Shown here: in pieces, positions 21,101-31,154 of the stretch
Numbering within the stretch: the first letter of the stretch is position 1
How the letters are laid out: each line of letters begins with the position of its first letter
Assembly (NCBI GenBank): GCA_049999805.1
Contig: JBNGIO010004566.1
Span: 1-37,021, forward strand
Length of the DNA stretch: 37,021 bases
Direction: 5' to 3'
Source: Folioceros fuciformis
Taxonomy: Eukaryota; Anthocerotophyta; Anthocerotopsida; Anthocerotales
Made by a program: the position numbers and the translations under genes
Notes under the pieces: model-generated
What the model was told of the DNA's origin: nothing
Databases searched by the model: none
The model's input: only the letters and a program-made list of their open reading frames with translations

Positions 21101-22066
21101 CCTTACTCCACCTGATCAGGCCACATACGCATCACTTCTGAAAGCGTGTGCAAGTACCGGAGCTCTTGATCAAGGGAAACAGCTTCATGCCGAGATACAG
21201 GAGAGGACATTAGAAGTTTCTGGGGTCATAGGCAACTGTTTGGTGGATATGTATGCGAAATGTGGGAGTCTGTTAGATGCGTGCAGTATGTTCAGTAGGT
21301 TGACCACAAAAGATGTGGTGACTTGGACTGCCATGATCTCGGGATATGCTCAGCACGGGTACAGTCAAGAAGCGGTGGACTGCTACGAGAAAATGAAAGT
21401 GGCAGGTACGAAGCCAGATGGGGTCACATTCCTCTCCCTTCTCTCCGCTTGTACTCATGCTGGCCTGGTCATGAAAGGTGTGGAGTACTTCGAATCCATG
21501 GCCGGAGATTACGGCATCTGTCCCCAGGCTGAGCACTACGTCTGTATGATGGATCTGTTTGGCCGTGCCGGATGCTTCAAAATGGCAGAAGAATTGTTGT
21601 TCCGCATGCCAATGCAACCTAATCTTGCAACTTGGTTATGTTTGTTGGGCGCCTGTCGGAAGCATGGCAATGTTGTATTGGGAGAACGGGCATTCGACGG
21701 CGCAGTTCGTCTAGAGCCACAGCATCCTGCTGCATATGTGTTAATGTCCCAAATTTATGCTGACGCTGGCCTTCAGGACCGAGCACTGGAGGTACATGCA
21801 GTGCGACAAGAGCGGGGTGCGTGGAAGGAGCCTGGCCAGAGCNNNNNNNNNNNNNNNNNNNNNNNNNNNNNNNNNNNNNNNNNNNNNNNNNNNNNNNNNN
21901 NNNNNNNNNNNNNNNNNNNNNNNNNNNNNNNNNNNNNNNNNNTGGCCAGAGCTGGATTGAGTGCAACCAAGAAGTTTACACGTTTGCAGTAGGAGATAGC
22001 CAGCAGCCGGAATATAGAGAATTGTATACTCTACTGGCAAAAGTGAGCAAACACCTGGAATTGTAA
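18189..22066 (+). CDS. PPR gene D: PLS-class pentatricopeptide repeat protein, E+ subtype, interrupted by a false gap
   Basis: A single exon starts at ATG 18189 with an Arg-rich presequence (MRKGGRLFMRSRGRHLSSLE) that suggests import into mitochondria or plastids. About ten P-L-S triplets follow, from NHIVRMYTSRG to DMYAKCGSLLDAC. Then come E1/E2 (TWLCLLGACRKHGNVVLGE; AAYVLMSQIYADAGL), a PG box and an E+ tail ending LLAKVSKHLEL. The frame up to 21842 and the frame from 21953 differ as deposited because of the 100 N at 21843-21942. Removing the N run and one copy of the 10-bp duplicate (TGGCCAGAGC) restores one frame, PGQS-WIECNQEV, and gives 1255 residues. No DYW domain follows the stop at 22066. 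Most S motifs carry Asn at position 5 and Asp at the end, which by the PPR code favours U. Likely an editing or RNA-binding factor in an organelle. Confidence 0.92.
21843..21942. other. Assembly gap of 100 N that is probably false
   Basis: TGGCCAGAGC ends just before the gap (21833-21842) and begins again just after it (21943-21952). Deleting the N run and one copy removes 110 bp, which corrects the frame from one side to the other exactly and rebuilds the conserved PG box (PGQSWIE) seen in the sister genes. The default-length run therefore marks two overlapping contigs, not missing sequence. Confidence 0.93.
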
Positions 22067-22453
22067 ATACTAATCCTTTGCGCAGGCTTCCAATTCCTTG
22101 AAGGCCAAGCACACATAATTATGAAAGAATTCGTACTCCAATGCTCAACTGACACGTCCGAGCTGTGACTTCCATCCTTCTATGGACAAATCTACTCGAG
22201 AAGTTTTTTCCTCCACCAGAGTTTTCCATGTGCTTGGATACTGGATTCCCAAGATGTCACATGTAATTCTTGAGGCCAACTCGCAGACATAGAACTGGTC
22301 AATTCGCAGGACATTGGGCAAGCATGAATCAGAGGACAGATACACTGTTGAACCATACAGATCTTGAAATCATCAACACGACCTAAATAACTTGGCCTTC
22401 TCTGATGTGGGGTTTCCACTTTCAAAGGGATGTCTGCAATGGAAGTCTCGACA
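22067..22453. other. Intergenic between convergent PPR genes D and E
   Basis: The 387 bp separate two facing stop codons and should contain both 3' untranslated regions. I find no gene or notable repeat. Confidence 0.55.
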
Positions 22454-25400
22454 CTATCCCCCTGCCTGTTTTACCTTCCATTCCACCGTTTCTAAAACAT
22501 CATTCAGTTCCATATGATAAGCATGCTCGCTTCCAACCACAAACCTGTGAATTTCCTGCCCATGCTCAATCCAGGTCTGCCCGGGTGCCTTCGATGCACC
22601 TTTATTTTGCCTTAATGCCTGCAACTCCACTGCTCGGTTCACAAATCCAGCATCAGCATAAATCTGGGACATGAGCACATACGCTGCAGGGTGTTTCGGA
22701 TCTAGTTGCAGCGCATTGTCGAAAGCCCTTTCTCCCAATGGCACGTTGCCATACTTGCGACAGGCACCCAGCAATGACAGCCACATGGCTAAAACAGGCT
22801 GCATGGGCATTGTTGACAAAAAACTTTCAACCATAGCGAAGTGCCCAGCACGTCCAAATAGGTCTATCACAGTGACGTAATGCTCAATGGTTGGCGCTAT
22901 GTCATGATCTCTGCCCATTGATTCAAAGAACTCTACAGCCTTGTCCAAAAACCCAGCGTGACTGCATGCACAGAGAAGTGACAGAAATGTGACTTCGTTT
23001 GGCTTCACACCAACCAGCCTCATTTTATCATAATAGTGGAGGGCTTCTTTACCGCAACCATGCTGTGCAGAACCTGCAATTATGGCATTCCATGATACCA
23101 CATCTCTGGCGGACAATCTTTCAAAGACGCTACAAGCATCCTCAAGACTCCCACATTTGGCATACATGTCCACCAGGCAGTTGCCGACAAACAAGTCAAC
23201 GTCCATTCCCCTGCCCTGAATCTGTCGATGGATCTCCTTCCCCTGCACTAACGCTCCGATGCTTGCACATGCTTTCAGAACACAGGTGTAAGTAATGGGA
23301 TCAGGGGGAGCGTTGTTCTCGTGCTCCATAATGGCATAGAGCGCAAGACATTCTTCGCCCAGCCCATGCTGTGAATATCCTGCCAACATTACATTCCATG
23401 TCACTATATCTTTCCTGGAAAGCTTGTCAAATACGGTCCGAGCATCCTCCAGGCTGCCACATTTTGCGTACATGTCAACCAGTGAGTTGCTTATAACGAC
23501 GTCAGCGTCTAGTCCTTTTTCCTGAATCTGAGAGTGGACCTCCTTCCCCTCATGCAAAGCTCCAATGCTGGCGCATGCCTTCAAGACGTTCACAAATGTG
23601 ACCTGATCGGCAGGGGTCATGACCTCTAGTTGCATATTTTTGTATAAGGCAAGACATTCTTGACCAAGACCTTGCCGGGCATATCCTGAGAGCATCAGAT
23701 TCCATGATCTCACGTGTCTGTTTGGCAACGCATCGAACACTCTTCGAGCATCCTCCATACTGCCACACTTCGCATACATGTCCACCAGGCCATCACCAAT
23801 GAGTGTATCAGCTCCTAACCCTAGCCCCTGAATGTGCAAGTGCAGTTCCTTGCCCGGAAGCAAAGCCCCAACATCAGCACATGCTTTCAGCAGACTGGCA
23901 AATGTAACAGGGTCAGCAGAAGTAATTCCCTCCTTTCGCATCTGCGCGTAGAGGGAGAGGGCTTCCGGACCAAGCTCATGCTGAGCATACCCTGTGAGCA
24001 TAGCATTCCAAGTCACCACATCCTTCATGGGTACATTATCAAACACTCTGCGAGCATCCTCTAAGCTCGCGCACTTTGAATACATGTCGATGAGAGAATT
24101 GGCCAGTATAACATCATTAGAGAGTCCCTCTTCCTGGATTTGCAAGTGCAGTTCCTTACCCTCGTGTAAGGCTCCAATGGAGCCACATGCTTTCAGAAGG
24201 CACACAAATGTTACTACATTCCCTGAAACCAAGCCTTCCTCTTGCATGACCGCATAAAGACTTAGACACTCTCGACCAAGTCCATGCTGCACATATCCTG
24301 AAAGCATTGCATTCCATGAAACTACATCTCTTGTTGGAATTCTATCGAAAACACTGCGGGCATCCACTAAACTCCCACATTTCGAATACATATCCACCAG
24401 ACAGTTGCAAATAGCCAGATCATGAACTAAACCTTTGCTCTGAATCTGAGTATGAAGCTCCTTACCCACATTCAATGATTCAATGCTGGCGCAAGCTTTC
24501 AACAGGCAGGCAAAGGTCACAACATCGGCGGGCATGATGCCCTCGTCTTGCATCTCAGTATACAGTGCAAGGGCTTCTTGACCGAGCCCATGCTGGGAAT
24601 ACCCAGTAATCATGGCATTCCACGTCACAACATCCTTAGTGCACAAAGCATCAAACACTCTGCGGGCATCCTCCAAACTGCCGCATTTTGCATACATGTC
24701 AATCAGACAGTTGCCTACAGCCACATCTGCCTCAAGACCGCTTTCCTGAAGTTGATGGTGAAGCTGCCTGCCATGATGTAAAGCTTCCATGCTAGCACAC
24801 GCCTTGAGGAGACACAAGAATGTCACCTGATTGGCTGATGTGATACCCTCCTCTTGCATGCGTTCGTACAAAATAATAGACTCTCGACCAAGCCCATGCT
24901 GAGCATAACCGTCAATCATGGCAGTCCATGTTACCACATCCTTCTTAGCCATTGCGTCAAAGACTTTACGAGCATCCCCTACGCTTCCACACTTCGCATA
25001 CATGTCGACCAGGGAATTGCCAACTAGAACATTGATTGCCAGCCCCCTTCCCTGCATCTGTGAATGAAGCTCCTTGCCTTCATGTAGAGCCCCGGCGCTT
25101 GCACAGGCTTTTAACAAGCAGGCATAGGTCACATGGTCAACTGGAGTGTTGCTCTCAAGTTGCATTCTTTCATACAACGAAAGCGCCTCTTTACTGAGCC
25201 CATGCTCTGCATACCCAGCTATCATAACAGTCCACGTCACCTTGTCTCTTGTTGGTAACCCGTCAAACAATCTACGAGCATCCTCCAAGCTTCCACACTT
25301 GGCATACATGTCCACCAGGCAGTTGCCAATTACCATCTCAGTTTCCAATCCGCGAAGCTGAATCTGGTCGTGCAGCTGCTTTCCCCGATCTAACGCTCCA

Positions 25401-26404
25401 ATGGTGGTGCAAGCTTTCAGCAGGCAGGCAAATGTGAAATGATCAGCTAGAGTGATTCCCTCTGATTGCATGGTAGCATAGAGATCCAGCGCTTCTTGAC
25501 CAAGACCATGTCGCGCATATCCTGTGATCATGGCATTCCATGTCACAACATTTTTTGTAGGCATACGGTCAAACAAGTCTCGGGCATGGTCTAATTCCCC
25601 AAATTTCGCATATCCTGCAACCAGTGCAGTCCAGGTAACTATGTCTCTTTTGGCCAATGCATCAAATACAGTGCTAGCATCCTCCAAACTGCCGCATTTC
25701 ACATACATATCAACTAGACAGTTTCCGAGCACAACACTGGGTTCCACCCCAGTCCACAGAATATCAGCATGGACTTGCTTGCCTGACGCCAAGTCTCCTG
25801 TCCTGGAACATGCTTTAAGTACGGACAGGAATGTGGACATGCGGGGCCTGACATTCGACTCCACCATCCGCAGGTACAATGCAATAGCACGCTTAGGCTG
25901 TCCACCCTCAGCATGTGCCACAATCATGGCGCACCACACTGAGGCACTTGGAACCGCGAATTTAGTGAACACCTGCTCAGCTTCTTGCATTCTCCCCAAA
26001 CAGCCGTACATGCGAATGCAATTGCTGGCCAAATCTGTATCAGATTCATATCCAATCGCAAGCGTCTGGACATGAACACGCCTGCCAAGCACCAAATTCT
26101 TCGCTGCAATGCACCCCTTGAGCACGGCACATAAGAGGGATGCAGAGACATAATATCCTCCCTCCAGCAGCAGATCCAAGGCGTCGACATACAAACTGAC
26201 CTGTCCATGTGAGCCCCTATTTCCATCCGCCCCTGCCACAGCTTCAAGTTGTACCAACCTGCAAGGCTGAGTAGAAACTGGGTCCAGGGGCCTGCTTCCG
26301 GGCCTGCATCGTGCAGGTGCGTGTCTCAACGACGACACACGTCTCGACCACTGCTCTAAGGCTTTGCGGAATTTGGGCTGGCTCCCGTTGCCGCCCCAGC
26401 TCAT
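22454..26404 (-). CDS. PPR gene E: PLS-class pentatricopeptide repeat protein, E+ subtype
   Basis: A single exon of 1317 codons. I place the start at ATG 26404 (MSWGGNGSQPKFRKALEQW); the frame is open a little further up but only a GTG precedes it. The N-terminus is basic and serine-rich with RRVSSLRHAPARC, matching the leader motif of the sister genes and consistent with organelle import. About ten P-L-S triplets run from SNCIRMYGCLG to DMYAKCGSLEDAC. There is one extra short motif after the second triplet (AGYAKFGELDHARDLFDRMP), giving a local P-L-S-S order. E1/E2 (MWLSLLGACRKYGNVPLGE; AAYVLMSQIYADAGF), a PG box (APGQTWIEHG) and an E+ tail ending VEWKVKQAGG close the protein, with no deaminase domain. 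It is the longest family member here (1316 residues). The gene is divergent from PheRS-beta with only 115 bp between start codons. Confidence 0.92.
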   Translation of the reverse strand: MSWGGNGSQPKFRKALEQWSRRVSSLRHAPARCRPGSRPLDPVSTQPCRLVQLEAVAGADGNRGSHGQVSLYVDALDLLLEGGYYVSASLLCAVLKGCIAAKNLVLGRRVHVQTLAIGYESDTDLASNCIRMYGCLGRMQEAEQVFTKFAVPSASVWCAMIVAHAEGGQPKRAIALYLRMVESNVRPRMSTFLSVLKACSRTGDLASGKQVHADILWTGVEPSVVLGNCLVDMYVKCGSLEDASTVFDALAKRDIVTWTALVAGYAKFGELDHARDLFDRMPTKNVVTWNAMITGYARHGLGQEALDLYATMQSEGITLADHFTFACLLKACTTIGALDRGKQLHDQIQLRGLETEMVIGNCLVDMYAKCGSLEDARRLFDGLPTRDKVTWTVMIAGYAEHGLSKEALSLYERMQLESNTPVDHVTYACLLKACASAGALHEGKELHSQMQGRGLAINVLVGNSLVDMYAKCGSVGDARKVFDAMAKKDVVTWTAMIDGYAQHGLGRESIILYERMQEEGITSANQVTFLCLLKACASMEALHHGRQLHHQLQESGLEADVAVGNCLIDMYAKCGSLEDARRVFDALCTKDVVTWNAMITGYSQHGLGQEALALYTEMQDEGIMPADVVTFACLLKACASIESLNVGKELHTQIQSKGLVHDLAICNCLVDMYSKCGSLVDARSVFDRIPTRDVVSWNAMLSGYVQHGLGRECLSLYAVMQEEGLVSGNVVTFVCLLKACGSIGALHEGKELHLQIQEEGLSNDVILANSLIDMYSKCASLEDARRVFDNVPMKDVVTWNAMLTGYAQHELGPEALSLYAQMRKEGITSADPVTFASLLKACADVGALLPGKELHLHIQGLGLGADTLIGDGLVDMYAKCGSMEDARRVFDALPNRHVRSWNLMLSGYARQGLGQECLALYKNMQLEVMTPADQVTFVNVLKACASIGALHEGKEVHSQIQEKGLDADVVISNSLVDMYAKCGSLEDARTVFDKLSRKDIVTWNVMLAGYSQHGLGEECLALYAIMEHENNAPPDPITYTCVLKACASIGALVQGKEIHRQIQGRGMDVDLFVGNCLVDMYAKCGSLEDACSVFERLSARDVVSWNAIIAGSAQHGCGKEALHYYDKMRLVGVKPNEVTFLSLLCACSHAGFLDKAVEFFESMGRDHDIAPTIEHYVTVIDLFGRAGHFAMVESFLSTMPMQPVLAMWLSLLGACRKYGNVPLGERAFDNALQLDPKHPAAYVLMSQIYADAGFVNRAVELQALRQNKGASKAPGQTWIEHGQEIHRFVVGSEHAYHMELNDVLETVEWKVKQAGG

Positions 26405-26519
26405 TTGGAGCACAGTTTATGTCGCTGAACCTCACATGGATATGTAATTAGGTCGACATAGTCTGATTGTCTCCACATCCAGTTCTCTGGATTTTGTGTC
26501 GAGGCTGTAGGACAGCACA
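26405..26519. promoter_or_regulatory. Compact bidirectional upstream region of PPR-E and PheRS-beta
   Basis: Only 115 bp lie between the start codons of two divergently read genes, one an RNA-binding PPR protein and the other a housekeeping aminoacyl-tRNA synthetase subunit. There is no room for two full promoters without sharing or overlap into the leaders. No clear TATA box is visible. Regulatory function is inferred from geometry. Confidence 0.45.
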
Positions 26520-29500
26520 ATGCCGACAGTCAGCGTCGGACGAGATCGGCTGTTTGCCGCTGTCGGGAAGCATTACAGTGAGGACAGGACTTGCAGCAGA
26601 TTAATTTGCTCGACTTCGTTTTGGTGCCGCGGAGTTGCTTTCTAGCTCCGCACTGCCGGCGACTTATTCTCTTTGGAACGGTTTGTTGCTGTGTAGCGGA
26701 GAAGGAGTTTGATGAGCTATGTTTCGAGTACGGAATTGAGCTCGACGAAGTGGTAGGGGCTTAGACACGCATGGCAGAGATGGTGGTCAAGTTAGACAAG
26801 TCCACTTCCTTGATTCCAAGCTTCTGTTGTGCAGACAACTGAGGAGGCTATAGTTCGGAAAGAAAAACATTTGGGTACGACAGCTGCTGAGGGAGAGGAG
26901 GTCATCTACAAGATTGACGTGCCGGCTAATCGGTACGTTTGACTTGAGGCAATTCGTCTAGCTGGTTCAGAAGGTACGACCCTGCTCTTTGATGCTATGC
27001 ATGATTATTTAGGTACGATCTTTTGTGCCTGGAAGGCATTGCCCGAGCTCTGCGGATCTTCACTGGGAAAGAAGGTGTTCCCAAATTCCGAGTCGCCAGC
27101 GGCACCAACAATGCCATCCACAAAATGGTTGTCAAACCTGAGGTATTCAGCGCTTCGTGCTCTCCCGCTTGAGCTCATGCTTTTCCAACTATTTGTGGAT
27201 CTATGTTGGGATCTGACCATGAAACAGAGTGAGATCGCAACAGGGTATCTTCACAACAACATGAGGTCAACTGATGATCTGTAACGTACTGTGTACAGAC
27301 TGCTTCCATCAGACCGTTCGTGGTCTGTGCTGTATTGAGGGGAATAACATTCGACCAAGCACGGTACAACAGTTTTATTGACCTTCAGGACAAGCTACAT
27401 CAAAATCTGTGCAGGTTTGTGGGGGATATTGTACTTCACAATTGGTTCTCAAGTTCTAGTTTAACCGGCAGTCTGAGCGGTTGGTTTTTTCAGGCGGAGA
27501 ACACTAGTGGCTATAGGTACTCATGATCTCGACACTATACAAGGCCCTTTCACTTATGAGGTTGGGATCAAACGATTGAAAACTAGCTCCACTGCTTGTG
27601 CCTCGTCTTTATTTTGTAAGTAATTGCAGGAAAATCGTCTTTCCTCATTTTGATGTGCAGGCTTTGGTTCCCCAAGAAATCAAATTTGTTCCTCTGAAGC
27701 AGGTCAGCAGCGTGTCGCAAAATGTGCTGCTCAAATGCTTCCTGAAATCGTTTCCAGAACTGAAGCACCCCTGTGGTGGCTGCAGAAGAAGGAGTTCCGT
27801 GCTGATGACCTATTGAAGTTCTATCAGGTGTGGCTGCTGGTTCATGGAGGTACCCCACCAGGGGCATAACACAGCCTATGCAAGCTACGAGGAAATGTTG
27901 TTGCATTGCCTAACAACAGTGTATTGATTATCAAGTCTCTTTGCTTTCACAGTCTGACTTGAAGTTGAAAAAATTCCTTCATATCATTGAGAATTCTCCA
28001 GTGTACCCTGTTATTTACGACAGCCAAAGGTGATGGCCTTACAGCATGTAATGTAGCAGACATAACTGGTTTGCCTGACAAAGTATTTATGCCTTCCATG
28101 TGGATTGTAGGACTGTGCTTTCATTGCCTCCAATTATCAATGGTTCACAGTCTGCCATCAAATTGGCCACGAAGAATGTCTTCATTGAGTGCACTGCAAC
28201 AGATTTGACAAAGGCGAAAATTGTGCTTAACACAGTTGTACGTCTTAACCCACTGTGCAAAATGCAGGAGTCCCAGTTGTTGGAAAAGTAAGTTTTCTGG
28301 TGCCTAACTCCTGCTATTGTTTGTGAAGGTTACTATGTTCTCCCAATATTGCACGAACCAATTTGAAGTTGAGCCAGTGGAAGTAGTCTCGCCAAACGGG
28401 GAATCGTCCGTGTATCCATGTTTGGATGTCCGCTCCATGGAAGTTGATCTGCACTATATTAAACAACGGATAGGGATTTCTCTTGAAGCTGAACAGGTTA
28501 AAATTGTCTGTCCTCTTAATTAGCCAAGAGAGTCTGTGTATCCTTAGAGTATGTGATTGGTTAAGCTGAATGCCGGTCGGCAGGTGGTTGATCTGCTCAA
28601 TAGAATGCAACTTCCATCTAGTATTGAGGAGAGCAAAGGGCAGGACAGGATAAAAGTGTCAGTTCCACCAACGAGAAGTGATGTTTTACATCCTTGTGAT
28701 GTTGCGGAGGTACGCCTTTTCTAACAGCATCTTTGAGTAACTCGACATTAAGGTAAGGAATCAAAGTGTTCAACATGTTACTCAAATTTGACAGGATGTG
28801 GCGATTGCATATGGGTACAACAATCTGGTCAAAACAGTGCCAAAATCTCACACGCAGGGCAAGCAGCAGCCTTTGAACCAGTTTTGTGACCTACTCAGGG
28901 CGGAGGTAAACCTTCGATATCACTGCAAAGATGTGTACACTTTCAAGTTTGGATTTTCACGTGAGATGCACATGCATTACATCCACTCGTTATGCTGTCC
29001 AGGTTGCCAATGCTGGGTTTACTGAAATACTGACTTTCATCTTGGGGTCATATGAAGAGAACTTCACCTTCGTAAACAAGCAAGATGACCACCACACTGC
29101 AGTAATTGTGGGAAACCCACGCACATCTGAATTTGAGGTAACTCTTGGATGTTGTGCTATTTGTGTCTTTATGAAGATTACAACTACCTAGCATGTTCGA
29201 AGGTATGTCGGACTGCCACGCTCTAAGACGTGATCAGCATGTTTAAGGGTGTCTTTTGTCTTTCTGTAGGTTGTACGCCCTAATCTTCTTGCTGGAATGT
29301 TAAAGACTCTAGGTCATAATAAAGATGTACCTCGTCCGGTGAAGGTATGACCCACTCGGCCTTTGCTACCTTATGTGATGCTCTGACTGAAGAAGATCGT
29401 GCTTCTCCTCTCTATGGATGAGCTGATCTGACCGTCCAAAACTGTTGACGCAGATTTTCGAGATATCTGATGTGGTTACACTGGATACTGAGAATGAGGT

Positions 29501-30167
29501 CGGCGCAGCCAATCATCGGCATCTGGCTGCACTGAATTGCAACATTACTTCTGGATTTGAGGTATTTGGCCATCCTGCCTTTTCCACAGTGGTATCCTGG
29601 GCAATCCCGCTCAATCAATTCCTTTCTTGGACAAATTGAAGCTGAGATGGATGCCAACGTTGTGCAGGTCATTCACGGTTTGCTGGATCGCGTGATGGAA
29701 GTCGTGCCAGTGAAACGTGTTGATGTGAACGAGAAATCTGGATACTACTTATCTCCCTCTCATGTAAGATGCGATAACCTTTGTTTCATAGTCACTCCGT
29801 AAGTTTGCTTACGCCAATGATTTATGTGCATCTCTGATTGGCAGGAGCCAGAATACTTCGAAGGCCGCCAAGCTGATATAATTTGCCACGGAGTTAGAAT
29901 TGGATCGTTTGGAATCATACACCCGCAGGTACAAGTGGTTAGGCTAAGTGGTACACGCCACATGCGCATTTGGGATTGCTGAGACCTGGGAAAGCATTTC
30001 TGAATGGCTATAAGTTGCTTCGTAGGCTAGCCCCTTTTGCCGCCACGTTCGGCTAAGTTGGAATTCACTTGCATTGATCTTTGCAGGTGTTGCAAAACTT
30101 CAGCATTCCTGATCCCTGCACGGCTTTGGAGCTGGACGTTGAGCAGTTATTGCGGTTGAGTGCATGA
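26520..30167 (+). CDS. FARSB: Phenylalanyl-tRNA synthetase beta subunit, cytosolic
   Basis: Nineteen exons join in phase to exactly 598 codons plus stop: 26520-26577, 26697-26752, 26835-26932, 27013-27142, 27299-27414, 27494-27560, 27661-27702, 27786-27827, 27953-28029, 28111-28237, 28329-28496, 28584-28709, 28795-28905, 29003-29137, 29270-29344, 29454-29561, 29668-29763, 29845-29928 and 30087-30167. All 18 introns are GT-AG and 79-158 bp. With the alpha subunit the protein forms the heterotetramer that charges tRNA-Phe in the cytosol; the beta subunit carries the B3/B4 editing and B5 domains. Diagnostic blocks are the start [107 protein letters not shown] and FEISDVV. Length matches plant and animal homologues. 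Every expected segment is present, so the gene looks intact. Confidence 0.96.
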
Positions 30168-30726
30168 TTGCGCAGGAAAAGTGTTGGACATTTGAGAGAC
30201 AGCTCTTCGTGTATGGTATGGGACAGAGGGAAGTGATTTGTGCCATTCATTGGCCAGGGGAGTGATTTGTGCCAAGATCAGGCAAAAAGTTTTGTAAACG
30301 TTGCTAGTGCCTACCAGTGGAAGTATACTGGTTGTTAAGGTTGATGGCGTTGACCGCCATTGTCAGAGGTACCAAAGGACCTGGCGACACCGGGAACGGA
30401 GCCGCTCCTTTGCTGTGTCCTCCGTCCACCGGTCCGTTTGAAGCCCCCATAGCACGGGTTACCGCTGCGCTTCCCTCCATCTCCTTCCGTGACATGAAAA
30501 CCAGGTGAAGCACTTAGGTCTTTTAGGATGTACTACGGAAGTGCTCTGTAGTAGGGATCCTTTTCTCTGTGAAATCTCTCTTTGAGCTTCCTGCAGGATG
30601 CTTGACCTTCACGTCTGGTCGTCAGCTCCGAAGCCAGGTTCTGCAGATGGAACTATGGTTGTGTTTGCTTGTCCTCGTACAAGCCTCCCCTGCCACCGCA
30701 CTGTATGTTTCTACGTGAAGAATGCT
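30168..30726. other. Intergenic downstream of PheRS-beta
   Basis: The 559 bp after the PheRS-beta stop contain its 3' flank and short random open frames only. Nothing here is supported as a gene. A PPR-derived fragment begins at about 30727. Confidence 0.5.
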
Positions 30727-30885
30727 TGATGCCCTCTTGTTGGATTGGAATGAACCAGCCCCAGATATTCTGGACCAAGCCCATGCTCACCATGTCCAGG
30801 GAGTGATGGCAGTCCATTTCACCACATCTCATCTGGCAGTCGGTCAAAACTCTGCGAGCATCACGAGGCTACCGCATTTCGGTGC
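30727..30885 (-). pseudogene. Decayed PPR gene fragment
   Basis: Read on the minus strand, the sequence tracks one P-L-S unit of the local PPR genes at the nucleotide level. AAATGCGGTAGCCTC (KCGSL) is followed by GATGCTCGCAGAGT, then GATGTGGTGAAATGGACTGC (DVV-WTA), GAGCATGGGCTTGGTC (EHGLGQ) and CAACAAGAGGGCATC (QQEGI). Several indels and stops break the frame, so no protein is possible. It stands alone, opposite in strand to gene F. A weak plus-strand match (NSLVDIHARG) just to the right suggests rearranged remains of more than one unit. Confidence 0.65.
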
Positions 30886-31154
30886 AGGAGGCCGAACAAA
30901 CAGCTCCGTGCATTGGATACTGATAAACTTCCCAGGAATAGCCTGGTGGACATCCACGCACGAGGAGAACAGTCCACCATTCTACCGTTCGAGATTGTTT
31001 CTGGTCGGGAGAAGGGGAAAGGACTGTGCCCCCACATTGCAGGGCTGATGGCGAGCCTTCCATCCTTGTGGGTCATGCCTCAAAGCCGTCCACACTGGAC
31101 GAGGGTTCCAAGACCAGGCTTGCTGTTGGGAGGTCCTAGCCGAATTCAGCACGG
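30886..31154. other. Short intergenic stretch upstream of PPR gene F
   Basis: These 269 bp separate the PPR fragment from the proposed leader exon of gene F. A plus-strand stretch near 30940-30970 reads NSLVDIHARG, weakly like the LVDMYAKCG of the family. No gene is supported. Confidence 0.4.

Noticed and set aside
25524-26075. Plus-strand frame of 183 residues
   Set aside because: It is antisense to PPR gene E; such shadow frames recur at many P-L-S units in this window because the coding strand is repetitive.
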